From Deinococcus carri (lineage in GTDB: Bacteria > Deinococcota > Deinococci > Deinococcales > Deinococcaceae), in contig NZ_BAABRP010000014.1 of the NCBI RefSeq assembly GCF_039545055.1, positions 1 through 64,000 of the forward strand: a stretch of 64,000 nucleotides of DNA, written 5' to 3'. The number at the start of each line of letters is the position of its first letter. Within the stretch, counting starts at the first letter, position 1. The notes below the pieces were generated by a model that was given only the letters and a program-made list of their open reading frames with translations, did no database searches and was not told where the DNA came from. Made by a program: the position numbers and the translations under genes. This document shows positions 25,815-53,388 of the stretch, piece after piece.

Positions 25815-25842
25815 TATTAGGGATTAGGGGTGAGGGGTCAGG
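25815..25842 (+). repeat. Heptameric repeat array over the cobU stop
   Basis: Units TATTAGG, GATTAGG, GGTGAGG, GGTCAGG cross the cobU stop codon, so the cobU C terminus (FLTPHP) and the cobU-cobT spacer are repeat-derived. Confidence 0.65.
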
Positions 25843-26368
25843 AAAGGCGTGGGCTTGAGTTGCAGGGGCAGGCCGCTCGCCAGCAGCCACGCCTCGTCGC
25901 TGGCGGCGGCGGCGCGCTGGTTCACCCAACCCAGCAGGTCGCGGTAGCGGCGGGCCAGGGCGTTGTCGGGGACGATACCGAGGCCCACCTCGTTCGTCAC
26001 GAGGACGGTCAGGCCGGGGCGGGTGCGGGCGGCGGTCAGCAGGGTATCGGCACGGGCCAGGATGGCTTCGTCGGGGAGGTCGGTCAGCATCAGGTTGCTG
26101 ACCCAGAGGCTGAGGCAGTCGAGCAGCAGCACGGGCGTCTGCACGCGGTGAACGGCGGCAGGCACCTCCAGCGGTTCTTCCAGCGTCTGCCAGCCCGCCG
26201 GGCGGTCGGCGCGGTGGCGGCGGATGCGGTCTTCCATCTCGGCGTCGAAGGCCTGTGCGGTGGCGAGGTAGGTCACGCCCTCCCCGGAAGCGGCGGCGCG
26301 GCGTTCGGCAAAGGCGCTCTTGCCGCTGCGTGCGCCGCCCGTGACAAAGACCAGATGGGCAGGGGCAA

Positions 26369-26378
<10 letters not shown>
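25824..26378 (-). CDS. cobU: Adenosylcobinamide kinase / adenosylcobinamide-phosphate guanylyltransferase
   Basis: CobU phosphorylates adenosylcobinamide and transfers GMP to it. The 184-residue protein has the P-loop VTGGARSGKSAFAE, the guanylylated-His region RIRRHRADRP, LLLDCLSLWVSNLM and VTNEVGLGIVPDNALARRYRD. The start overlaps the end of cbiP: a GTG at 26378 (10-bp overlap) or at 26372 (4-bp GTGA overlap) would both work. The C terminus runs into a heptamer array. Confidence 0.95.
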
Positions 26379-27800
<1,422 letters not shown>

Positions 27801-27808
<8 letters not shown>

Positions 27809-28817
27809 AGTGTCCTCCCTCCAGCACGGCCCGCACGGCCGCCACCAGCCGCGCATTCTCCCCCGGCAGACGGGTCGAAATGCGGATGCGGTCGGGAAAA
27901 CCGTAGCTGGTGCAGTCGCGCACCCTTACCCCATGTTCGAGCAGGGCGGCGGTCACGCGCGCCGCGTCCCCGACTTCCAGGGTCAGGTATGGCGTGCTGT
28001 GGTGTTCCACTGCCACGAACCGCTGGAGGGCAGCGGCCAGCTCCTGTGCGTCCCGGCGTACCCGCGGCAGCGTCTCCGCCAAGAAGTCCCCCACCTCGGG
28101 CAACGCCGCCAGCACCGCTGCCGTACCCGCGGGGAGATGCCACGCGGGCGCGAGGTTGTCCAGCCGCACCACGACCTCCGGTGCGGCCAGGGCATAGGCG
28201 GGCCGGGCACCGACCAAGCCGTGTGCCTTGCCCGGCGAGAGCAGGCGGAGGAGGGACGCGGTGCGCGGGAGGCGGTGCGCGGGGAGGAAGGGTGCATACG
28301 CCTCGTCCACGATGAGGAGAGCGTTGGTGGTGGCGCAGGTGTCCGCCAGTCGCCCGAGTTCTTCCGGCGTGGACCGCCGCCCGGTGGGGTTGTGGGGGTG
28401 GCCGACGTACACCAGGGCCGTGCCAGGGGGAAGCTGCTCCGGAAGGTCCTTGATGACCTCCACCCGTGCCCGCGCTAAAGCGGCCGCGCGGGCGAGTTCC
28501 CCGAACGGGGCGTGCAGGCTCAGCAGCGTGCCGCCGGGGGGAAGGAAGGCCCGCACCAGCCGGTGCAGCAGGTCGGACGCGCCCACCGACAGAGCCACCT
28601 CGTCCACGTCTACGCCGTGCCAGGCCGCCAGCCGTTCCCGCACCTCGCGGTAGGTCGGGTCGGGGTAGTGGGCGTGGTCGGCCTCCCGCAGTACCCGCAC
28701 CAGCATGGGATTCGGGCCGTAGGGGTTAGCGTTCACGCTGAAATCCAGCCCCGTGAAGAGCCGGGCGGTCGGCCCACCGTGCGGCGCGCGGGGCAGCAGG
28801 GGGGGCAGGTCAGCCAC
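27801..28817 (-). CDS. cobD: Threonine-phosphate decarboxylase-like aminotransferase (CobD/CobC)
   Basis: This PLP enzyme (CobD in Salmonella, CobC in Pseudomonas) makes aminopropanol phosphate for the nucleotide loop. The 338-residue protein is a class I aminotransferase with [12 protein letters not shown] at the start, GHPHNPTGR, the Asp/Tyr pair IVDEAYAPF, the PLP lysine in [16 protein letters not shown], and [13 protein letters not shown] at the end. The GTG start overlaps cbiB by 8 bp. About 28 bases of heptamer repeat at 28254-28281 are translated within the protein just before the PLP Lys, which is a curious place for repeat DNA. Confidence 0.9.
28254..28281 (+). repeat. Heptameric repeat array inside the cobD coding region
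   Basis: Units GGACGCG, GTGCGCG, GGAGGCG, GTGCGCG lie in frame in the aminotransferase gene and encode its [10 protein letters not shown] stretch. The same unit types occur in spacers at 16.6 and 29.7 kb. Confidence 0.65.
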
Positions 28818-29732
28818 AGCGACTCCGGGAAGGCCACAGCAGGGTGAGGACGGCCAGCGCCAGCGTCAGGCGGGCGAGGCGCAGCGCGCGGGGAAGGTCC
28901 GCTGCGGTGGGTTCGCGTCCGCCCACGTTCAGCACATACACGCCCCGCTTGTCCAGCCGCACGCCCAGCGCCCCGGCGAAGGCACTCATGGGATGTCCGG
29001 CGTTGGGGCTGGCCGTGTTGCGAGCATCCTGCCGCCAGACCCGGAAGGCACCGGGAGCGTCCAGCCTGGCGGGAAGGGCCGCCAGGAGCGCGCAGAGGGC
29101 CGTCAGCCGGGCGGGGGCCAGATTAAGCAGGTCGTCGGCACGGGCGGCCAGCTTCCCGGCGTATTCCAGTTCGGGCGTGCGGTAGCCCCACATGGCGTCG
29201 GCGGTGTTGGCGTAGCGGTACAGGGCCGCCAGTGGCAAGCCACCCACCCGGAAGCACAGCAGTGGCGCGACCACACTGTCGCTGAGGTTCTCCGCCAGAC
29301 TCTCGATGCACGCGCCCGCGACCTCCGCCGCGCTCAGTTCGGACGTGTCCCGGCTGACCAAGTGCCACGCCAGCAACCGCCGCGCCCCCGGCAGGTCGCC
29401 CGCCGCGAGGGCCGCATGGACCTCCCCCACCGCCCCGAACAGCGCCCGCCGCGCCAGCAACGGCTTGAGGAGAACGCCCCGCGTCACCCAGCCGCCCGGC
29501 AGCCGCGCCGCCAGCATCCCCACTCCGCCCACCAGCCCTGCCCCGACCGCCCAACCCGCCGCACCTTCCCGGAACTGCTCCGCGGGTGTGGTGCCCTCCC
29601 AGCGCCCCCGCGCCGCCTTCAGGAAGTTTCCCATCCATACGACGGGATGCCACCGCACCGGAGGTTCCCCCAACCCATCCAGCACCAGCGCCAGCAACAC
29701 CGCGCACCGCGTCCCGCGCACCGCCTCCCCCC

Positions 29733-29736
<4 letters not shown>
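28810..29736 (-). CDS. cbiB: Adenosylcobinamide-phosphate synthase
   Basis: CbiB (CobD in Pseudomonas) joins aminopropanol phosphate to cobyric acid in the membrane. The 308-residue protein has [20 protein letters not shown] at the N terminus, [36 protein letters not shown] and [17 protein letters not shown], with membrane helices between. The GTG at 29736 overlaps the cbiA stop by 4 bp (GTGA). The first dozen codons are made of heptamer repeat, so the true functional start could also be a later GTG before LLALVLD. Confidence 0.93.
29701..29735 (+). repeat. Heptameric repeat array at the cbiA-cbiB junction
   Basis: Units CGCGCAC, CGCGTCC, CGCGCAC, CGCCTCC, CCCCTCA form the first codons of cbiB ([11 protein letters not shown]) and touch the cbiA stop. 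Confidence 0.65.
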
Positions 29737-32781
<3,045 letters not shown>

Positions 32782-32785
<4 letters not shown>

Positions 32786-33566
32786 GCGCGGCCCCCCAGC
32801 GGCACGTGCAGCACATGCACCGCGAAGGTCCAGCGGTAGCGCCAGCCCTCGCCACAGGGGGTCAGAAAAGGGGCCAAACAGCGCAGCGTTTCGGCTTCCG
32901 GCGGCAGCAGGCGGCAGTATTCCAGCAGCGCGGCGGTGGATGGGAAAGTCAGGGTGAGTTCCTCCGGAATGGTGCAGCGTTCACACGGCAGGCCCAGCGC
33001 GGCCAGCGCCTCCGCGAGCAGGGTGGCGCGGCGCGGCGGGGTCTGGTCCCTCGCTTCGCGGCGCAAGCGGACATGTGGACTGCCCTCGCCGTCGTCCTCC
33101 AGCAGATAGAGGTCACGGCGGGTCAGGGTGAGCAGGCGGCGCAGGGCCGTTTCCAGTTCCGGCTCGTAGGCCAGCGCCCAGGCCACCAGCACCGCGTCGT
33201 GCGGGGGCAGGCCAGGGTCGGCGGCAGCCTGGGCGAGACACTGCTCACGCACCTGCACATGCCCCGGCGGGTGCTTGCCTCGCAACTGCTCCAGCATGTG
33301 CGGCGAGGGGTCGAGCGCCGTGACTCGCGCCGCCACGTCCGCCAGCGGCAGCAGCAGGCGGCCGGTGCCCGCGCCGACATCCAGCAGGCTCTCCAGGCCA
33401 GTCAGCCGGGCGCGCAGCCAGGCCACCGTCTGCGGCAGCGGCGGCATATTGTGGTCGTACTCGGCGGCGTGCCGCGCCCAGAATGCCCGGTCGCGCTCCG
33501 GCCGCCAGCGCTCCGAGCGGGCCGCCAGCACCTGCGCCCGCCAGCGGGGAAAGGGGGTGGGCAGGG

Positions 33567-33570
<4 letters not shown>
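32782..33570 (-). CDS. Class I SAM-dependent methyltransferase, unknown substrate
   Basis: The 262-residue protein has SAM motif [17 protein letters not shown] (about residues 62-77) and the Asp of motif II in [14 protein letters not shown]. It is not a typical CbiT, which is shorter and starts differently. It overlaps cobN and the chelatase gene by 4 bp each, so it is translated as part of the cobalamin operon. It could fill the missing CbiT step, modify a corrinoid, or act on something else. The sequence does not say. Confidence 0.8.
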
Positions 33571-37916
<4,346 letters not shown>

Positions 37917-37927
37917 GTCAATCTCCT

Positions 37928-38542
37928 TCAGTCGCGCCAGTCCACGGCCAGGGGACGCGCCCCCGCCCACCCGACGGTCTGGAGCAGCGGTTCTTTGAGG
38001 TCCAGGGCCGGAAAGCCGAGGCACAGGTACGCGAGGGGCCGGACGTGGGGCGGCAGGGCGAGGGCTTCGCGCAGAGGCTCCGGTTCCACCAGACTCACCC
38101 AGCCCAGGCCCAGCCCCTCGGCGGTCGCGGCCAGCCACGCGAGGGTGATGGCACTGACCACGCTGTATTCCAGCGCGGCGGGCAGGCTGGTCGTGCCCAG
38201 CACCGCGTCCGTGGGCGGCACGAAGCTGACCAGCAGGCCCACGGGCGCTTCGCGGATGCCTTCCAGCTTGAGGGTGTCGTACAGCGCGCGGCGCTCACCG
38301 CCGAAGCGCTCCCGCTCGCGTGTCCGCACGGCCGTGAAGCTCGCGTGGACCGCTTCCCGCAGTTCGGCGCGGCGGACAACCGTGACGTGCCACGGCTGGC
38401 TGAGGGCCACGCTGGGGGCGACGCGAAAGGCGTCCAGCACGCGCTCCAGGGCTTCCGGCGGCACGGGGTCGGGCCGGAAATGGCGGTGGTCACGCCGGGC
38501 ACGCAGGACGCGCCAGAGGGCCTCGCGGTCGCCGGGGTGCAT
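37928..38542 (-). CDS. bluB: 5,6-dimethylbenzimidazole synthase
   Basis: BluB cleaves reduced flavin with oxygen to form dimethylbenzimidazole, the lower ligand of cobalamin. The 204-residue protein is of the nitroreductase fold with [29 protein letters not shown] (flavin site) and [14 protein letters not shown]. The start ATG shares one base with the nicO stop. Its oxygen requirement fits an aerobic organism, and CobT in the same operon uses its product. Confidence 0.95.
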   Translation of the reverse strand: MHPGDREALWRVLRARRDHRHFRPDPVPPEALERVLDAFRVAPSVALSQPWHVTVVRRAELREAVHASFTAVRTRERERFGGERRALYDTLKLEGIREAPVGLLVSFVPPTDAVLGTTSLPAALEYSVVSAITLAWLAATAEGLGLGWVSLVEPEPLREALALPPHVRPLAYLCLGFPALDLKEPLLQTVGWAGARPLAVDWRD

Positions 38543-39522
38543 CAGGCCCGCCGGCCCCGCGTCCAAAGCTGCGCCCCCACGAACAGCACCAGGGCGGCGG
38601 CGGCCAGCCCGAAGCCCAGCGGGGACACGTCCACACTCTGGAAGGCGGCCAGGGCGCGGGCGGCGGCCGGGAAGTGTTCCCCCGCCCACTGCGCAAGCGT
38701 GACGACCCCGATGACCAGGGCCAGCACCCCGGACAGGCCGGTAATCAGCAGGTTGTAGGTACGCTTGGCCCCCGGCCGGTCCAGCGCCCAGGCGTAGGCA
38801 TGGGTCATGAACGCGCCGTTGAGGGTGTCGAAGAGGGTCATGCCCGCGCCGAACAGCAGCGGCAGGGCCAGAATGGCTGTCCAGGTCAGCCCCTGCTGCC
38901 CCGCCTGCCCCGCGAGTGCCAGCAGGGCAATCTCGCTGGCAGTGTCGAAGCCCAGGCCCATCAGGAAGCCCAGCGGGAAGACGTGCCACTGCCGGTTCAC
39001 CAGGCGGGTCAGGGGGGCCAGCAGCCGGGCCAGCAGGCCGCCGTGGTGATGCCCCTCCGGCTCCCCGCGCCCCATGCGCCAGACGGCGTGCAGGTTAAAG
39101 GCCGCGACCAGCAGCAGGTACGCCCCCGCCACGAAGGGGCCGACCCAGCCCCCGAACAGGCCGATATCCTCCTGCGCGCCCAGCAGCGCCTTGCCCACGA
39201 CGGCCGCCACGAGCGCCATCAGCAGCACCACGCTGGAATGCCCCAGGCTGAAGAACAGCCCGACCCCATGCGCGGGGCGGCCCAGCGTGAGGAGCTTGCG
39301 CACGGTGTTGTCGATGACGGCGATGTGGTCGGCGTCCCAGGCATGGCGCATCCCGAACAGGTAGGCGGTCAGGCCCAGCCCCCACACCAGGGGATTCTGG
39401 AGCGCGGAGGGGACCAGCAGCGAGAGCGCCAGCAGGTGCAGGCCCAGCACGCCCAGCAGGTAGGGCGCGCTGCGGGTGAGGGTCGCGCGGGCCGTGACGG
39501 GGGAGGCGGTGGGCACGCTCAC
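38542..39522 (-). CDS. NiCoT-family nickel/cobalt transporter
   Basis: The 326-residue membrane protein has the NiCoT signature RHAWDADHIAVIDN (HX4DH) in helix II, LGHSSVVLLMA, and LGFDTASEIALLAL. It imports cobalt or nickel using the membrane potential. Its place in a cobalamin operon and the absence of nickel enzymes nearby argue for cobalt. A His-rich stretch (GHHHGG) lies in the cytoplasmic loop. The GTG start lies one base after the cobW stop. Confidence 0.93.
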   Translation of the reverse strand: MSVPTASPVTARATLTRSAPYLLGVLGLHLLALSLLVPSALQNPLVWGLGLTAYLFGMRHAWDADHIAVIDNTVRKLLTLGRPAHGVGLFFSLGHSSVVLLMALVAAVVGKALLGAQEDIGLFGGWVGPFVAGAYLLLVAAFNLHAVWRMGRGEPEGHHHGGLLARLLAPLTRLVNRQWHVFPLGFLMGLGFDTASEIALLALAGQAGQQGLTWTAILALPLLFGAGMTLFDTLNGAFMTHAYAWALDRPGAKRTYNLLITGLSGVLALVIGVVTLAQWAGEHFPAAARALAAFQSVDVSPLGFGLAAAALVLFVGAQLWTRGRRA

Positions 39523-39523
39523 G

Positions 39524-47817
<8,294 letters not shown>

Positions 47818-47830
47818 CGCGTCCTCCCCA

Positions 47831-49311
<1,481 letters not shown>

Positions 49312-49362
49312 GAAAGGCTCCGCGGCGTGCATGGAGGCGGCAGCAGGAGGGGGCGCACAGCG

Positions 49363-49393
49363 AAAAACCCACTCCAGCCGGGGCCAGAGCGGG
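49363..49393 (-). terminator. Intrinsic terminator of the cobalamin riboswitch
   Basis: On the minus strand CCCGCTC pairs with GAGTGGG around an inner GGCC-rich loop and is followed by TTTTT. It lies between the aptamer and the btuF start, so it can serve as the expression platform that stops the operon when cobalamin is bound. Confidence 0.75.
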
Positions 49394-49439
49394 TGCAGCG
49401 GTGTCAGCGTGCAAAGCTCGGTGCGTGGCCCTCTGACGG

Positions 49440-49560
<121 letters not shown>

Positions 49561-49564
49561 GAAC

Positions 49565-49573
49565 AGGGTAGCA
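49565..49573 (-). promoter_or_regulatory. Extended -10 promoter of the cobalamin operon
   Basis: TGCTACCCT on the minus strand is an extended -10 just upstream of the riboswitch. No good -35 is visible. Confidence 0.5.
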
Positions 49574-49582
49574 GAAGTGCGC

Positions 49583-50098
49583 CTATGGCTGACCCGACTG
49601 GCCTTCCCCATTCAGTCCGGGGGTCAGCCATTCCAGCCGCATCTCCACCGCGTCGATGCCCGGCGCGAAGCCGTCCGGCGTCACGTTCAGGGGGCGGAAG
49701 CCCTGGCGGGCGTAATAGGGCGCAGTGAACTGGCTGGTGGAGAGCCGCACCTCGCGCACGTGGGGCGCGTGGGCACGTAGCCAGCCCAGGCGGGCCTGAA
49801 GCAACTGCGTCCCCAGACCGCGGCGATGAAGATTCTGGGCCACCATGCCCCACGTCAGGCCGCTGCTGTCCGGCGGCAGGGGAACACCTCCCGAACATGC
49901 CGGATAGGCGTCCGGGGCCAGCGCGACCCCACCACAGGCCACGACGCGCCCTTCCTCCTCCAGCACGAAATACCGGCCACTGCCCTTCAGGAGAAAGCGT
50001 TCAAAGGCGGCGCGTTCTTCCGGGGCAAAGAAACTGGGTGTGTTGCTGTCAAACAGCGCGAGACAAGCCTCGAAATCCTCCTGCCGGTAGGGACGCAC
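49583..50098 (-). CDS. GNAT-family N-acetyltransferase
   Basis: The 171-residue protein has the GNAT core: YFVLEEEGRVVACGGVAL, WGMVAQNLHRRGLGTQLLQARL (RRGLGT acetyl-CoA loop) and a C-terminal YYARQGFRPL. The substrate is unknown. The GTG start lies 6 nt after TAAACT. The stop lies 10 bp before the cobalamin operon promoter, on the same strand, but the riboswitch shows that operon has its own start. Confidence 0.87.
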   Translation of the reverse strand: MRPYRQEDFEACLALFDSNTPSFFAPEERAAFERFLLKGSGRYFVLEEEGRVVACGGVALAPDAYPACSGGVPLPPDSSGLTWGMVAQNLHRRGLGTQLLQARLGWLRAHAPHVREVRLSTSQFTAPYYARQGFRPLNVTPDGFAPGIDAVEMRLEWLTPGLNGEGQSGQP

Positions 50099-50104
50099 GT
50101 GCGG

Positions 50105-50110
50105 AGTTTA
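50105..50110 (-). promoter_or_regulatory. Leaderless -10 box of the GNAT gene
   Basis: TAAACT lies 6 nt before the GTG at 50098. Confidence 0.7.
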
Positions 50111-50164
50111 GGGGATGGCCCCAGGGAGGTTACCCGGAGCCACTCCCCCTCGACCCCGGGGTGC

Positions 50165-50170
50165 TAGCGT
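50165..50170 (+). promoter_or_regulatory. Leaderless -10 box of the MATE gene
   Basis: TAGCGT lies 7 nt before the GTG at 50178. Confidence 0.6.
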
Positions 50171-50177
50171 GCCGCTC

Positions 50178-51515
50178 GTGTCTGCCGACTCCCCCGCCCA
50201 GGGCACCCCGCCGCAGGGCAGCACCCGCGAACTGCTGCGGCTGGCCTGGCCCCTGATGCTCTCCAACCTCGCCTACACGGCGGTCGGCCTGACCGACACC
50301 CTGCTGATGGGCCGTCTGGGCGTGCTGGAGGTCGGCGCGGTGGGCTTTGCCAACATCTGCCTGCTGACGCTGGTGCTGCTGTTTCGCGGGAGCCTGAACA
50401 CTGCCGCAACCTTCGTGGCCCGCAGTCTGGGCGCAGGGGACCCGGCGGGCGTGCGCCGCTGGGCCAGCGTGTTCCTGAGCTGCGGGCTGGTGGGCCTGCC
50501 GCTGGCCCTGGTCGGCCCCGCGCTGCTGGACGGGCTGTTCGCGCTGCTGCGGCCGGGGCCGGACATCACCGCGGTGGCGCGCACCTACGCCCATATCCGC
50601 GTGTGGGAGATTCCAGCGATGCTGCTGGGCAACGCCGCCCTCTCGGTGATGGTGGGCCTGGGCAACACCCGCACGCCCATGCAACTCGCCTGGCTGGTGA
50701 TGGTGGTCAACGCGGCGCTGGCGGTGCTGTTCATCTTCGGGTTCGGGTGGGGGGTGACGGGCGCGGCGTGGGCCGCCGTGGTGGCGGTGAGCCTCCAGAA
50801 CGGGCTGGCGCTGGGGCTGCTGGGCCGCCTGCACGGGCCGCGCTTCGGGCCGTTCGGGCTGGTGCGGCCCGCCCGCGGGGAACTGGCGCGGCTGGCGCGG
50901 GTCAGCCTGCCCGCCGGCGTCACCGAACTGGCGGAGGTGGGGGCCTTCACGGTCTTTCAGGGCATCATTTCGCGGCTGGGGGCGGTGGAACTCGCCGCGT
51001 CGCAGATTGCCAACCAGCTCGCCAGCCTGGGGTTCCTGCCCGCCTTCGCGCTGGCGTCGGCGACCGGGAGCCTGCTGTCGCGGGCGCTGGGGGCGGGTCG
51101 CCCGGACATCGCCGCCCGCATCGGCTGGCGGGGGGCCGGGATTGCCGCCGCGCTGATGGGCGTGCTGGCGCTCCTCTTCGTGGCGCTGCCGGGGGCACTC
51201 ATCGGCCTCTTTAACCGCGATCCGGAGGTGCTGGCGGTGGGCCGCACCGTCCTGGCCGTCATGGCCGCCTATCAGGTCTTCGACGGTGTGGCGATTGTGC
51301 TGGGCGGGGCGCTGGGCGGCGCGGGCGACACGCGCTTCCGCCTCCTCGTGACCCTGGCCGGGGCGTGGCTGGTGATGGTGCTGGGAGCCGCATGGCTGGC
51401 CCCGCGCGCGGGCGTGACGGGCGCGTGGGGGTCGGCGCTGGTCTTTATCGCGCTCGCGGCGGTGGCGTATGCGTGGCGCTTCGCGTCGGGGCGGTGGCGG
51501 GGGGTGAGGTTGTGA
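50178..51515 (+). CDS. MATE-family efflux transporter
   Basis: The 445-residue membrane protein has 12 helices in two similar halves. The first starts LLRLAWPLMLSNLAYTAVGLTDTLLMGRLG and the second ARVSLPAGVTELAEVGAFTVF. AASQIANQLASLGFLP and GGALGGAGDTRF are typical MATE segments. These pumps export cationic drugs or metabolites with Na+ or H+. The substrate is unknown. The GTG at 50178 is favoured by the TAGCGT box 7 nt upstream. Confidence 0.9.
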   Translation: MSADSPAQGTPPQGSTRELLRLAWPLMLSNLAYTAVGLTDTLLMGRLGVLEVGAVGFANICLLTLVLLFRGSLNTAATFVARSLGAGDPAGVRRWASVFLSCGLVGLPLALVGPALLDGLFALLRPGPDITAVARTYAHIRVWEIPAMLLGNAALSVMVGLGNTRTPMQLAWLVMVVNAALAVLFIFGFGWGVTGAAWAAVVAVSLQNGLALGLLGRLHGPRFGPFGLVRPARGELARLARVSLPAGVTELAEVGAFTVFQGIISRLGAVELAASQIANQLASLGFLPAFALASATGSLLSRALGAGRPDIAARIGWRGAGIAAALMGVLALLFVALPGALIGLFNRDPEVLAVGRTVLAVMAAYQVFDGVAIVLGGALGGAGDTRFRLLVTLAGAWLVMVLGAAWLAPRAGVTGAWGSALVFIALAAVAYAWRFASGRWRGVRL

Positions 51516-51523
51516 GGGGCAGC

Positions 51524-51551
51524 CAGCGACCAGCTTCCAGCGGCCAGCAGA
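51524..51551 (+). repeat. Heptameric repeat array (CAGCNNN units), left of xth
   Basis: Units CAGCGAC, CAGCTTC, CAGCGGC, CAGCAGA lie after the MATE stop. A similar array in the same orientation lies on the other side of the xth gene. Confidence 0.7.
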
Positions 51552-51564
51552 GGCGGGGCAGGCC

Positions 51565-52386
51565 CTATTCGGTGGGGGGAGTCTCCTGCAGGCGGGTCGA
51601 GAAGGTCGCCAGCACGGGGGCGTGGTCGGAGGGGCGCTCGTGGGTGCGGGGGCCAGTGTCCACGGTGCAGGACTGGCATTCAGCAGCCAGGGCGGCGGAG
51701 ACGAGCACGTGGTCGATTCTCAGGCCCCAGTTGCGTGGGAAGGCCAGCCGCCCGTAGTTCCACCAACTGAAGACGCGCTCGGGCTGGGGCAACAGGCGGA
51801 AGGCGTCGTGCAGGCCCAGGGCGAGCAGGTCGCGGAAGGCGGCGCGTTCGGGTTCACTGACCAGCACCTGCCCCTCCCAGCGTTTCGGGCTGTGGACGTC
51901 GCGGTCTTCGGGGGCCACGTTGAAGTCGCCCATCACGGCGAGTCGTCTGTGCCGCGTCAGTTCATCCCGCAGCCAGTCGCGGACGGCCGCCAGCCATGCC
52001 AGCTTGTAGGCGTACTTCCCGGAGCCGACCGCCTGCCCGTTGGGTACGTACAGGCACACGACCCGCACGCCGCCCACCGTCGCGGCCAATACCCGGCGCT
52101 GCTCGTCCGCGAAACCAGGAATGCCCACCTGCACGTCCGTCAGCGGCAGGCGCGACAGCAGCGCGACCCCGTTGTAGGTCTTCTGCCCGGAAAAGGCGGC
52201 GTGGTAACCCAGCGCCTCCAGTTCCGCCAGGGGAAAGCGGTGGTCCTCCAGCTTGGTTTCCTGAAGGGCCAGCAGGTCGGGCCGCTGCGCCTCCAGCCAG
52301 GCGATGACCTGGGGCAGGCGCACGTTCAGCGAATTGACGTTCCAGGTCGCCAGCTTGAGCGGGGGCCGCGTGGGGGTGGCGGGCAT
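51565..52386 (-). CDS. xth: Exodeoxyribonuclease III
   Basis: This is an AP endonuclease and 3'-exonuclease for base excision repair. The 273-residue protein has [28 protein letters not shown] (metal Glu), [35 protein letters not shown] and the catalytic SDHAPV. The ATG at 52386 starts the conserved part and follows a weak CATCAT hexamer by 6 nt. The longer frame to 52482 would translate repeat DNA. Confidence 0.95.
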   Translation of the reverse strand: MPATPTRPPLKLATWNVNSLNVRLPQVIAWLEAQRPDLLALQETKLEDHRFPLAELEALGYHAAFSGQKTYNGVALLSRLPLTDVQVGIPGFADEQRRVLAATVGGVRVVCLYVPNGQAVGSGKYAYKLAWLAAVRDWLRDELTRHRRLAVMGDFNVAPEDRDVHSPKRWEGQVLVSEPERAAFRDLLALGLHDAFRLLPQPERVFSWWNYGRLAFPRNWGLRIDHVLVSAALAAECQSCTVDTGPRTHERPSDHAPVLATFSTRLQETPPTE

Positions 52387-52404
52387 GGGGGGATGATGGC
52401 ATGG

Positions 52405-52446
52405 GAGCGGCCAGCGGCCAGCTTCCAGCAACCAGCAGGTCAGGGG
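52405..52446 (+). repeat. Heptameric repeat array (CAGCNNN units), right of xth
   Basis: Units CAGCGGC, CAGCTTC, CAGCAAC, CAGCAGG, TCAGGGG (52412-52446) fill the xth upstream spacer and cross the stop codon of the CobC-type phosphatase gene at 52440. Confidence 0.7.
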
Positions 52447-53021
52447 AGGTCGGGGGGCACGCGCAGTTCGGCCAGCCACCACGCGCCGCCCGCCCGCCGC
52501 AGCGTGGCGACGCCGCCCGGCCTGACCTCGGCGGCGCGCAGGCCTACCGTCAGGCGCAGGGCGGCCAGCAGCGGCCCCGCGTGGGTAAAGGCGACCACCT
52601 CGCCTGCGTCAGGCAGGGCGGCCAGCCAGCCCTCCAGCCGTGCGTGAAGGGCCAGGCCCGTCTCCCCTTCCGGCGGCCCCCGGTCGGAGGTGGGGTCGGC
52701 CAGGGCGTCAATCCAGGCGCGGGGCGCTTCCCCGTGGGCGGCTTCCAGCTCGGCCCAGGTGCGGCCCGCCATCACGCCGAAGTTGGCCTCTGCCAGCGCC
52801 GGGACCGACCGCGCGTGGGGGAACCCGGCCAGCGCCGCCGTCTGCCGGGCGCGCAGGCTGGGGGAGGTGAAGGCCAGGGCCGACTCTGGCAGCCTCAGCG
52901 CGCGGGCGAGAGCTAGGCCCGTCTCCGATAGGGGCGCGTCCTCGTCAGAGCGCGGATAGCGGCGCTCGGCATTCGGGAGGGTGGGCGCGTGGCGGATGAG
53001 GTGGAGGGTAAGGGGCGAGAT
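52440..53021 (-). CDS. cobC: Alpha-ribazole phosphatase-like histidine phosphatase, ATC start
   Basis: The protein has the histidine phosphatase motif [18 protein letters not shown] at the N terminus, [24 protein letters not shown], the acid Glu in [14 protein letters not shown], and the second His in FTHAGPLLA. Such enzymes, called CobC, remove phosphate from alpha-ribazole-5-phosphate or adenosylcobalamin phosphate. Most of the RHG domain lies upstream of the first ATG/GTG/TTG in the frame (52775). Reading back to the TAG at about 53033, the only codon in the leaderless position is ATC at 53021, 6 nt after TAGAGT. With that start the protein is 193 residues, a normal family length. Confidence 0.82.
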   Translation of the reverse strand: MSPLTLHLIRHAPTLPNAERRYPRSDEDAPLSETGLALARALRLPESALAFTSPSLRARQTAALAGFPHARSVPALAEANFGVMAGRTWAELEAAHGEAPRAWIDALADPTSDRGPPEGETGLALHARLEGWLAALPDAGEVVAFTHAGPLLAALRLTVGLRAAEVRPGGVATLRRAGGAWWLAELRVPPDLP

Positions 53022-53027
53022 ACAGCC

Positions 53028-53033
53028 ACTCTA
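53028..53033 (-). promoter_or_regulatory. Leaderless -10 box before an ATC start
   Basis: TAGAGT lies exactly 6 nt before the ATC codon at 53021, the same spacing seen before ATG and GTG starts elsewhere in the window. Confidence 0.7.
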
Positions 53034-53078
53034 ACCGGGCAGCGGACACCCAGGACACGTCCGGCCCGCCGCCTTATT

Positions 53079-53095
53079 ACAATATGCGATACTGT
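53079..53095 (+). promoter_or_regulatory. Palindromic operator over the higBA -10 box
   Basis: ACAATATGCGATACTGT is an inverted repeat (ACARTAT, 3 bp, ATAYTGT). It covers the GATACT -10 box at 53088-53093, which lies 6 nt before the higB ATG. HigA-type antitoxins repress their own operons at such sites. Confidence 0.6.
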
Positions 53096-53099
53096 GGCA

Positions 53100-53387
53100 A
53101 TGGGGATGAACGTTCTCACCCTGAGTACCCTGCTCGCCTTCGGGGAAGAGCATCCGGATGCCGCAGCGCCGCTCCGGGCCTGGTACCGGCACGTCCGTTC
53201 CCGGGAGTACGGCTCTTTTGCCGAGGTCAAGGCCGACTTCGGCAGCGCCGACTGGGTGGGCGGCCTTATCGTGTTCGACATCGGGGGCAAGAAGTACCGC
53301 CTGATTGTCCGGCCCAATTTCGTGGGCAAGCGGTTTTATATCGAGGCCGCCCTGACCCACCGGCAGTATGACCACTGGAGGCCCTGA
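53100..53387 (+). CDS. higB: HigB-family toxin (type II toxin-antitoxin)
   Basis: HigB toxins of the RelE superfamily cut mRNA on the ribosome. The 95-residue protein is of the HigB group that precedes its antitoxin: a helical start (LLAFGEEHPDAAAPLRAWYRHV), the FAEVKADFGSADWVGGLIVFDIGGKKYRLIVR core and a terminal ALTHRQYDHW containing the family's conserved HxxYD. The ATG at 53100 lies 6 nt after GATACT. higA follows after one base. Bases upstream carry an AT-rich palindrome that stands out from the GC-rich surroundings. Confidence 0.9.
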   Translation: MGMNVLTLSTLLAFGEEHPDAAAPLRAWYRHVRSREYGSFAEVKADFGSADWVGGLIVFDIGGKKYRLIVRPNFVGKRFYIEAALTHRQYDHWRP

Positions 53388-53388
53388 G

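Noticed and set aside
52440..52775. Short phosphatase starting at the first ATG/GTG of the frame
   Set aside because: This start would delete the RHAP catalytic motif, which is clearly encoded in frame upstream.
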